A stretch of 64,000 nt of DNA from assembly GCA_016742275.1 (NCBI GenBank), contig JACVCD010000002.1, positions 124,001-188,000 on the forward strand. Direction: 5' to 3'. The position numbers and the translations under genes were made by a program. The number at the start of each line of letters is the position of its first letter. Position 1 is the stretch's first letter. The notes under the pieces were generated by a model. That model worked only from the letters and a program-made list of their open reading frames with translations, had not been told where the DNA came from and did not search any database. This document shows, one piece after another, positions 1 to 5,977 of the stretch. Origin of the DNA: Gemmatimonadaceae bacterium (GTDB lineage: Bacteria; Gemmatimonadota; Gemmatimonadetes; Gemmatimonadales; Gemmatimonadaceae).

Positions 1-1
1 C

Positions 2-898
2 ATTGAGAAGCGATATACGGAGATTACGCTCGAGGAAGGTTCGCGAGTGAGGCGTCAGCTTGAAGATGGGCTGGCACGGCGAAACATCCCCGTTGCGTTT
101 CGATTTCAGGGATCGACTACTAACGATACCCATATTAAGGCGTACAGCGACATTGACTTGCTAACCCTCCATCTTGCGTATCACGACCTGGAGCCGCCTT
201 TGCGGCCTTCGACGCCATATGCGGGGGATCCGGCGAGCGACCTCAAAGAGTTGCGTCAAGCAGCAATTGGAGTGCTTGCCAACGCCTTCCCAGAAGTGAT
301 GGTCGATGCTTCGGGATCCAAGGCGTTAGCCCTGTCAGGTGGCTCATTGCGCCGTGACGTCGATGTCGTGATAGGAAACTGGTGGAACAATATTGAGTAT
401 GAGCAAACAAGCCTTGAAGCATTTCGGGGCGTTCGCATTTACGATGCGCACAGCCAGCAGCGGATAGGCAACAAGCCATTTCTACACAATCTGCGAATCG
501 CGGAGAAGGACGCGCGGTGCGGAGGGGGATTGCGAAAGGTTTGTCGACTGCTGAAGTCACTGAAGTACGACGCGCAGCCGGAAGTCCCGATGTCGAGTTA
601 TGACTTAGTGAGCTTGGCTTATGCGATGTCAGAGCAACAGCTCACGACGGAGAACGGCGCGGATCTGCAGCTGGTGGCGAATACTGAAGAGTTTCTCCGT
701 GTCCTCCGTGGGAGTGAGCAACTCAGAAGTCAGATGTATGTTCCGAACGGAATGCGCAAGGTGTTCTGTGCTGAGGGCGCAACCATCGACGGTCTAAAGG
801 CACTGCATGCGGAAGTGGCGCAGCTGCTCGCAGACATTCATCAAGGTTTGGCGCGCTCGTTCAAGAAGCTCGAATCCTCTCGAATCTTGCTTGGATAG
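2..898 (+). CDS. CD-NTase-like nucleotidyltransferase, 5' end outside window
   Basis: The reading frame is open to the left edge, so the true start lies outside the window; the GTG at 47 is only the first internal candidate. A nucleotidyltransferase core is visible: QGST followed by SDIDLL (metal-binding Asp pair, about residues 35 and 37 counted from 47) and a third acidic strand DVDVVIG near 104-106. A later segment, HNLRIAEKDA then GGGLRK with a basic helix, fits the substrate-binding C-terminal half of cGAS/DncV- or OAS-like enzymes. Such enzymes make nucleotide second messengers in CBASS defence, but no effector gene follows; an attC-like site does. Base composition is visibly poorer in G+C than most of the window (26 of 60 in the line starting at 361), consistent with transfer. 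A MNT-type antitoxin or other polymerase-beta-fold transferase remains possible. Confidence 0.72.
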   Translation: MEKRYTEITLEEGSRVRRQLEDGLARRNIPVAFRFQGSTTNDTHIKAYSDIDLLTLHLAYHDLEPPLRPSTPYAGDPASDLKELRQAAIGVLANAFPEVMVDASGSKALALSGGSLRRDVDVVIGNWWNNIEYEQTSLEAFRGVRIYDAHSQQRIGNKPFLHNLRIAEKDARCGGGLRKVCRLLKSLKYDAQPEVPMSSYDLVSLAYAMSEQQLTTENGADLQLVANTEEFLRVLRGSEQLRSQMYVPNGMRKVFCAEGATIDGLKALHAEVAQLLADIHQGLARSFKKLESSRILLG

Positions 899-925
899 CG
901 GCTCCTGCCCCTCAGCGCACCCGCC

Positions 926-1032
926 GCATAACGAGGCGCTGCTGCCGACAAGGCATTCAAGGTACACGGCTGGCTCGCTGCTCTCGCCTGCCGCATTGTT
1001 ATCAGGCCATGCGGCAGAGCTCAGCGTTATGC
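926..1032 (+). other. attC-like recombination site 1
   Basis: Imperfect palindrome of about 107 bases directly downstream of the nucleotidyltransferase gene. The outer arms GCATAACG (926-933) and CGTTATGC (1025-1032) pair perfectly. The inner arms GCTGCTGCCG and CGGCAGAGC pair with one extra unpaired base, the extrahelical-base pattern typical of integron attC hairpins. The central part is not conserved with the two similar sites downstream. The core triplet is AAC/GTT as in attC, although the 7-base boxes deviate slightly from the textbook RYYYAAC/GTTRRRY. Confidence 0.68.
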
Positions 1033-1087
1033 TTGGGAACACGCCGTCGCACCTTGACGGTGTGTATCCGAATAGATACACTACTGC

Positions 1088-1390
1088 ATGCACGTGTTTC
1101 TCCGCACCGACGAGTTCGACGCATGGCTGCGGGCACTGCGCGATCCGATCGGAAAGGCTCGGATCTTGGCGCGACTGCGCGCGGCCGAGTTAGGACACTT
1201 CGGCGATCACGCGCCGGTCGGAGACGGCGTGCTGGAGCTCCGCGTTCACGCGGGTCCGGGGTATCGGGTGTACTACTGGCGACAGGGCGCGGTGACGTAC
1301 TGGCTGCTCTGTGGCGGCGACAAGTCGACGCAGCGCCGTGATATCCGCCGCGCGCACGCCCTGCGTGCGGCACTGGAGGAGGAGCGATGA
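1088..1390 (+). CDS. HigB/RelE-fold addiction-module toxin (HI1419 type)
   Basis: A 100-residue protein of the addiction-module killer family related to RelE/HigB mRNA interferases. Visible family features are the FDAWLRALRD-type helix at the N-terminus, GDGVLELRVH in the middle, GYRVYYW beta strand, then CGGDKSTQ and a basic C-terminal helix. The gene overlaps the next one by four bases (ATGA), so toxin and antitoxin are translationally coupled with the toxin first, the HigBA order. It sits between two attC-like palindromes, so it looks like part of a gene cassette. The likely role is ribosome-dependent mRNA cleavage held in check by the partner; that role is inferred from the family. Confidence 0.85.
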   Translation: MHVFLRTDEFDAWLRALRDPIGKARILARLRAAELGHFGDHAPVGDGVLELRVHAGPGYRVYYWRQGAVTYWLLCGGDKSTQRRDIRRAHALRAALEEER

Positions 1391-1680
1391 AGAAGGCAGC
1401 CCCGTTCGATGCGGCCGATTATCTCGACAGTGACGAGGTGATCGCGGAGTACCTCAACGTCGCGTTAGCCAGCGAGCATCCCGACTTGTTTCTCCAAGCC
1501 ATCGCGGATGTCGCGAAAGCGCGCGGGATGGCGCAACTAGCCAAGGATACCGGCCTGGGGCGCGAGAGTCTCTACAAGGCGCTGGCCCCCGGTGCGAAGC
1601 CGCGGTACGACACGGTGTTGAAACTCATCCGCGCACTGGGAGTGGAGTTGCATACGATGCCGATCGCGCGCGAAGCATAA
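1387..1680 (+). CDS. HigA-like addiction-module antidote (HI1420 type)
   Basis: A 97-residue antidote with an N-terminal DYLDSDEVIAEYL segment and a C-terminal helix-turn-helix (AKDTGLGRESLYKAL, followed by PRYDTVLKLIRAL). This is the standard architecture of the probable addiction-module antidote family; the HTH binds the module's own promoter. It follows the toxin with a four-base ATGA overlap. Its TAA stop (1678-1680) lies inside the left arm of the next attC-like site, so gene and site are tightly packed as in integron cassettes. Confidence 0.87.
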   Translation: MKKAAPFDAADYLDSDEVIAEYLNVALASEHPDLFLQAIADVAKARGMAQLAKDTGLGRESLYKALAPGAKPRYDTVLKLIRALGVELHTMPIAREA

Positions 1681-1767
1681 CGAGGCTTGCTGCAGGCGGG
1701 CGCCGTTTCGGACGCGCGCTGCGCGCGCATTTTGTTGGAGCGCCCGCTGTAGAAGCGAGCGTTATGG
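1675..1767 (+). other. attC-like recombination site 2
   Basis: Palindrome of about 93 bases. Left arm GCATAACG (1675-1682) pairs with CGTTATG (1760-1766). The inner arms, GCTTGCTGCAGGCGGGCGC on the left and GCGCCCGCTGTAGAAGC on the right, pair along almost their whole length with two extra unpaired bases on the left strand. The stop codon of the antidote gene is inside the left arm. The layout is the same as site 1. Confidence 0.74.
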
Positions 1768-1819
1768 CCACGGGGCCTAGAGTTGCCGCGGTCTGAAATT
1801 GCTGCCAAATTCCCTCCAT

Positions 1820-2038
1820 ATGGTCGAGCGCTCGCAGGCATTGGAGTCCCTCACGGTCGAGGAGCGTATCGCGCTCATGGGCCGATTGTGGGACAGTTTG
1901 GATCCGGCGGACAGTGCTCCCGTCGCGGGAGCGTTGGCGGCGGAGCTGCATGATCGAGAGGTTGAGGCCGATGCCTCGCCGGATGCGGGTATCCTGTGGT
2001 CGGCCTTGCGGAACGAGCTGCGCGCCCGGAACGGGTAG
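1820..2038 (+). CDS. Antitoxin of the putative addiction-module component family
   Basis: A 72-residue protein matching the small addiction-module antitoxins paired with ParE/RelE toxins: a short start, then LTVEERIALMGRLWDSL, which is the family hallmark, and an acidic middle. The ATG at 1820 is preferred to the TTG at 1799 because the family begins a few residues before this helix. The stop overlaps the toxin start by one base (TAGTG), implying coupling. It begins about 50 bases after attC-like site 2, so it would be the first gene of the next cassette. Confidence 0.82.
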   Translation: MVERSQALESLTVEERIALMGRLWDSLDPADSAPVAGALAAELHDREVEADASPDAGILWSALRNELRARNG

Positions 2039-2337
2039 TGCGCGACGTGCGGATCCGAGCGCGGGCTCGGGCGGAAATTGTAGAAGCCGTGGAGTGGTAT
2101 GAGGCGCGTTCGCGCGTCGCGTCGGCGGCGTTTCTTGACGCCCTGGATGTGGTCCTGCGGGAGATTGGCGAGACTCCCGAGCGGTTTCCGGTGGTCCAAG
2201 GACAGTTGCGCCGTGTCTTGCTGAAGCGCTTTCCGTATGCGGTGTACTACAAGGTGTACCCGAACACGATCAGCATTGTTGGAGTCATTCATGGGCGGCG
2301 TCATCCCAGTACGTGGGTTCGGCACGCCGGGCCATAA
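2038..2337 (+). CDS. ParE/RelE-family toxin
   Basis: A 99-residue ParE/RelE-fold toxin starting at the GTG that overlaps the antitoxin stop. The sequence shows the family pattern: an N-terminal strand, EIVEAVEWYEARS helix, AAFLDALDVVL helix, PERFPVVQG, RRVLLKRFPYAVYYKV strand and a final IVGVIHGRRHP strand ending in the conserved H-x-R-R-x-P. Typical ParE members poison gyrase; RelE members cleave mRNA. The sequence alone does not decide between these. Its TAA stop (2335-2337) lies within attC-like site 3. Confidence 0.86.
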   Translation: MRDVRIRARARAEIVEAVEWYEARSRVASAAFLDALDVVLREIGETPERFPVVQGQLRRVLLKRFPYAVYYKVYPNTISIVGVIHGRRHPSTWVRHAGP

Positions 2338-2424
2338 CGATGCCTGCTGCACCCGGGCGCGTTCGGTAGCTCGCTGCGCTCGCATTTGATTTGAGCGCCC
2401 GCAGCAGAAGCTTGGGGTTGAGGC
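2331..2424 (+). other. attC-like recombination site 3, end of recognisable array
   Basis: Palindrome of about 94 bases. The left arm CATAACG (2333-2339) faces GTTGAGGC (2417-2424), a weaker match than in sites 1 and 2. The inner arms CTGCTGC plus GGGCGC face GCGCCC plus GCAGCAG. The toxin stop codon is inside the left arm. No further convincing copy follows, so this is taken as the last cassette boundary in the array. Confidence 0.62.
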
Positions 2425-2574
2425 TGTAGGATAAGACGCTTTCGAGAACAACATGCGTCGTCGAATCGCGTCCGCACGCGATTCCGACGTGGATCGATGA
2501 AAGTTTGCGCGTTTGATGACGAGGATCGATGTATCTCGCGATCCGTCGCGCCCTCGGACGGCCTACGCCGCGCA

Positions 2575-2679
2575 TCCCGCGCGCGCCAGTTTCTCGATGT
2601 TGTGCACGAGACAATACAACTTCCATTGCGTATCGACGTTCACGCGGCCTTCGGGCGAGTCGATGCCCTCGCGCATCAT
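2575..2679 (-). pseudogene. IS1182-type transposase C-terminal remnant
   Basis: The minus strand encodes REGIDSPEGR directly joined to VDTQWKLYCLVHNIEKLARA. Both segments are characteristic of the C-terminal part of IS1182-family DDE transposases, where they are normally separated by a GxRFATVEPVFGN-type stretch that is missing here. So the fragment is internally deleted as well as truncated. A tandem duplication of GCGCATCATC (2671-2690) on the plus strand sits at its broken end. No terminal inverted repeats were found. Confidence 0.55.
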
Positions 2680-2780
2680 CGCGCATCATCGCGCTGTGAT
2701 TCACGCGCTGGGTGCTGACGCGGCCCCGGAAGAACGCCACAGTGCGCACGCGCCGTGTATATACAGATCTCGCGTATTCC

Positions 2781-3085
2781 ATGACGTTCGAGTGAGACTC
2801 CGCCAAAACCACGCGCAATTGGCCGCTGCTGGGATTTGACTTCGCATTCGCCAGTCTGGTGTTCGATGACAGTACGTCGAGTTCGTTGACACGCGCCGCG
2901 ATCATGGCGAACGTCGTGTGATCGCCCTCGGAATCGTCGATGGAGTGCCGCTCACTGACGTTTTCACTGATCGCGTAGTCCCCGTTGGCGGTATCGTCCG
3001 CCACCTCATCTCGGCGCGCGGAAGCCATTGCAAGGAGCGTCGTCGCTATGTCGAAAGCCTCAAAGCCATCCAGCCGCCCGACGGA
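2781..3085 (+). pseudogene. brnT: Decayed BrnT toxin gene
   Basis: Reading from ATG 2781, the protein begins MTFE, then TGA where BrnT proteins have the Trp of the FEWD motif, then DSAK and GFDFAFASLVFDDST. About 30 bases before 2900 the frame changes, and the other frame continues VEFVDTRRDHGERRVIALGI, VDGVPLTDVFTDR and ISARGSHCKERRRY, the conserved end of BrnT ribonuclease toxins. One nonsense codon plus one frameshift make it inactive. The end coordinate is approximate because the original stop cannot be identified. BrnT is normally first in a brnTA operon, and a brnA remnant overlaps its 3' end here. Confidence 0.72.
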
Positions 3086-3345
3086 AGGGGCGAGCTGACC
3101 TTGCCCGGCTCCGACGTCTCACTGAGGCCGAGAGAGAGGCGACCTCTCCGCAGGAGTTGCGCAATCTGCCCGAATCCTCTTGGCAGGACGCCCGCGTGGT
3201 GATGCCGGTGACGAAGGAAGCGATCTCGATCCGGCTCGACAGTGATGTGGTGGCGTTCTTCCGTGAGGCGGGTCCCCGCTATCAGTCCCGCATCAATGCG
3301 GTGCTGCGGAGCTACGTGGACGAGATGAGCACGCAAAAGCGTCGT
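3048..3345 (+). pseudogene. brnA: Frameshifted BrnA antitoxin gene
   Basis: ATG 3048 opens with MSKASKPSSRPTEGAS and then a stop. The downstream frame (continuous from about 3085) carries ADLARLRRLTEAERE, AISIRLDSDVVAFFREAG and YQSRINAVLRSYVDEM, which is the ribbon-helix-helix BrnA antitoxin domain. One base shift separates the halves, and the downstream frame runs past the normal end to a stop at 3504 inside the next gene. A TTG at 3028 could start the intact frame, so partial activity cannot be excluded. With the broken brnT next to it, the module looks dead. Confidence 0.7.
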
Positions 3346-3379
3346 CGGCCATGTTCTTTCACCCTTTGCGGAGTCCTCA

Positions 3380-4132
3380 ATGCATCGCCGGTCGTTTCTT
3401 GCCACATCCTCGCTTGCCGTTGGCTCGCTGGTCTTGCCCTCACTCCGGATCCCCGCGGCGGCCGGCATCCGAGCCGTCCTCTTCGACGCATTCCCCATCT
3501 TTGATCCGCGGCCAGTGGCTCGGCTCGCCTCTTCCCTGTTTCCTCAGGAAGGACCGGCCCTCGTTGCTGCATGGCGTACGCGTCAATTCGAGTACACCTG
3601 GCTCCGTACCGCCGGTCACCGCTATCGGGACTTCTGGAGCACGACCGCCGACGCCTTGAAGGCAGCGGCTCGCTCCCTGAATGTGGACATGAGCCAGGCG
3701 CAATTCGACCAGCTCCTGAATACGTACCTCCACCTGCCTCTCTGGCCGGATGTGGCGCCTACCTTGGCCGCGCTCAAAGGCGCAGGGATTCGCACGGGCT
3801 TTCTGACCAACTTTACGCCGACCATGCTTTCGTCGAACATCGCGACCAACGGTCTCGGTGGCTCGTTCGACTATCTCCTCAGTACCGATCCCGTGCGCGC
3901 CTTCAAGCCGGCCCCCGCTGCCTACCAGCTCGGGCTCGAGGCCACCGGCCTTCGTGCAGCGGAAGTGGCCTTCGTGGCCTTCGCGGGGTGGGATGCGGTT
4001 GGCGCCAAATGGTTTGGCTATCCCACGGTCTGGCTGAATCGCCTGGACAGTCCGTCCGAGGAGTTGGAGGCCACCCCAGACGCCGTCGGAACAGACCTCG
4101 CGACCCTACGGACCTTTCTCGGCCTGCCCTAG
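3380..4132 (+). CDS. Tat-exported HAD hydrolase, type II haloacid dehalogenase-like
   Basis: A 250-residue protein starting with a twin-arginine signal (MHRRSFLATSS, hydrophobic stretch to about residue 28). The HAD core follows: nucleophile Asp36 in VLFDAFPIFD, motif II LTNFTP, the Lys motif AFKPAPAAYQLGL, and the last motif FAGWDAVGAKWFGYPTVWLN, which matches the SSNxWDxxGA motif of L-2-haloacid dehalogenases. The usual AYGTLFD after the nucleophile is AFPIFD here, so substrate preference may differ. Haloacid dehalogenases are normally cytoplasmic; a Tat signal on a cofactor-free fold is unusual but occurs in this subgroup. Confidence 0.8.
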   Translation: MHRRSFLATSSLAVGSLVLPSLRIPAAAGIRAVLFDAFPIFDPRPVARLASSLFPQEGPALVAAWRTRQFEYTWLRTAGHRYRDFWSTTADALKAAARSLNVDMSQAQFDQLLNTYLHLPLWPDVAPTLAALKGAGIRTGFLTNFTPTMLSSNIATNGLGGSFDYLLSTDPVRAFKPAPAAYQLGLEATGLRAAEVAFVAFAGWDAVGAKWFGYPTVWLNRLDSPSEELEATPDAVGTDLATLRTFLGLP

Positions 4133-4459
4133 TGCCCACGCGTTTGCAGCCGAGGCCATGGGTAACAGGGTAGATCGGCAACCTGGGTATCACCTTCGAA
4201 CGGATACCCGCGGTTGTTGTGGTCCTGTCCGTCGAACCTGGCCACGCGGACGGTGTTGAAGTGCATGGGCCCGTTCCCGTCGTGGTCAATTTCACGGAAA
4301 GGTGCCCGGGGTATTCCTGCGAAGGACGCTGTTTCGGCCGCGGCCGCGGCCGCGGCCGCGGCCGTGGCCGGGCGCCGGTGAGGCTGGTGAGGCTGGTGAT
4401 GGCGGCGTATGGTCTACCTGAAGGCAGTATGAACTCAACAGTGTGATGGAGAATCGCAA
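4133..4459 (+). repeat. Intergenic region with GGCCGC tandem repeat
   Basis: No supported gene in 327 bases. Positions 4336-4371 hold four exact GGCCGC units followed by one or two degenerate units (GGCCGT, GGCCGG), and 4380-4397 a doubled GAGGCTGGT. One minus-strand frame is open from the repeat to 4130 and reads like protein in places (FREIDHDGNG), but it has no credible start and was not called. Confidence 0.6.
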
Positions 4460-5977
4460 GTGATGACGTATCGTACGAACGCCCTTTTCGCGATCATGGT
4501 CGCGTGCCTGAGCACGCTCGGCGCTGCGCGCGTGCACGCGCAAAACAACGCACAAGCGAACGCGCAAGTGAATGCGCAAGTGAATGCGCAACCGCAAACA
4601 CAAAAGTCCGTAACGCCGGGGCGTCCCGGGCGCGTGGACATCACGAGCGTGGACAGTATCACCCGTCTGCCGCTCGCGGGTGCGAGCGTGCGCCTCGTGT
4701 CGGTGCTCGATACGACGCGCGTGCACGACGCCACCCTCGATGCGCGCGGACGCGCACGAGTGGACAACCTGCCGGCCGGGCCATGGGTGCTCTCGGCGCG
4801 CCATGCACGCCTCGATACGCTCGGTGTGGGCAGCGTGGCAGTACCGTTCACCGTGCGCGCCGGGCGCGGCGTGAACGTGCGCGCATCGGTGCCGTCGGTG
4901 AGCACACTCGTGACGCGCGTGTGCGGGAGCGCGGCCACCCCGGGCACCGGCTTCCTCTTCGGCACCGTACGGCGGGCCGTGCCGACCAGCGACCTGCCGC
5001 CCAGCGCGGGGCAGGTGACGGCGCAGTGGCTGGACCTGCGGATCGCAGCGGGGCAAGTCGAACGCACCATCGTAACCACCGACGTACCGGTAGGCGACGA
5101 CGGCCGCTACGTCGTGTGCGGCGTGCCCACCGAGACCATCGTCCGGCTGCGCGCAGTGGGCACCGAAGGGGCGAGCGGCGTCGCCACGTTCACGTCGTCG
5201 GCCACGGCAATTGCGCCGCGCGACCTGGTGCTGGGGCGTGCGGAAGCGGTCGCAGCCGCGCCGAGCGGCCCGCAGGCGCCGGAGGACAGCGGTGTCGTGG
5301 ACATCGTGCTGCGTGGCGAGGGTGGGGTGCGCGGCACGGTGCAGACAGCCGGCGGACGTCCGCTTGCCAACGCCATCGTCGGGTTGGGTGCAACCGGCCT
5401 CGAAACGCGCACCGACAGTGTCGGGCGCTTCGTGCTTGCGTCCACGCCGACCGGCACGTGGACGCTCGACGTGCGCGCGCTGGGTTACGCGCCGCAGCAG
5501 CAGCTGGTGGACCTCGTGCCCGGCGACACCGTGGCGCACGTGGTGGCGCTGGTGCCTGCGTTGGTCATGGACACGGTGCGAGTGCGCGCCAATGCCGTCG
5601 CGCGGTCGGCGCGGGGACGCATTCTTTCTGCATTCGAAGAGCGACAGCGCACGGGACTCGGCCGCTTCTTCGGGCCGGGCGACCTGGAAGAGATGCGACC
5701 ACTTCGCTTCACCGACGTGCTGCGCGCGGTTCCTGGTGTGCGGCTCGAGGTGCGCGGCAGGATGACAGATCGAGTGATCATGATGCGCGGCCGATGCGTG
5801 CCCACCGTGTTCGTTGACCGTATGCGCATGCCCGGCACTGAGGCGCTCGACAGCTTCATCCCGCCCGACAACGTGGCGGCAGTCGAGGTGTACCAGTCCG
5901 GCTTCGTCCCGGCGGAGTTCCAGGACATCTTCAGCGGCTGCGGCTCGATCGTGGTGTGGACGGGTCCGCGGCGGTGA
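4460..5977 (+). CDS. Secreted regulatory-domain protein with orphan TonB plug
   Basis: A 505-residue exported protein: signal peptide to about residue 27 (ending VHAQ), a low-complexity NAQ/AQVNAQ repeat, then two or more carboxypeptidase-regulatory-like beta-sandwich domains (PLAGASVRLVS near 75; GVRGTVQTAGGRPLANAIVGL near 300). The C-terminus has the plug signature of TonB-dependent receptors: FTDVLRAVPGVRLEVRG, MRGRCVPTVFVDRMRM, then VAAVEVYQSGFVPAEF. It ends in CGSIVVWTG without any beta-barrel. This orphan-plug layout recurs at 7301 and 52022. Function unknown; a surface or periplasmic role is inferred. G+C content is very high. Four bases overlap the next gene. Confidence 0.85.
   Translation: MMTYRTNALFAIMVACLSTLGAARVHAQNNAQANAQVNAQVNAQPQTQKSVTPGRPGRVDITSVDSITRLPLAGASVRLVSVLDTTRVHDATLDARGRARVDNLPAGPWVLSARHARLDTLGVGSVAVPFTVRAGRGVNVRASVPSVSTLVTRVCGSAATPGTGFLFGTVRRAVPTSDLPPSAGQVTAQWLDLRIAAGQVERTIVTTDVPVGDDGRYVVCGVPTETIVRLRAVGTEGASGVATFTSSATAIAPRDLVLGRAEAVAAAPSGPQAPEDSGVVDIVLRGEGGVRGTVQTAGGRPLANAIVGLGATGLETRTDSVGRFVLASTPTGTWTLDVRALGYAPQQQLVDLVPGDTVAHVVALVPALVMDTVRVRANAVARSARGRILSAFEERQRTGLGRFFGPGDLEEMRPLRFTDVLRAVPGVRLEVRGRMTDRVIMMRGRCVPTVFVDRMRMPGTEALDSFIPPDNVAAVEVYQSGFVPAEFQDIFSGCGSIVVWTGPRR

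Noticed and set aside
2285-3028. Minus-strand open frame of 247 codons
   Set aside because: Its sequence is the wrong frame for both the transposase scrap and the brnT remnant; the conserved motifs are all in other frames.
3351-4173. Several plus- and minus-strand frames over the HAD gene
   Set aside because: They are shadows; only the frame from 3380 shows the signal peptide and all HAD motifs.
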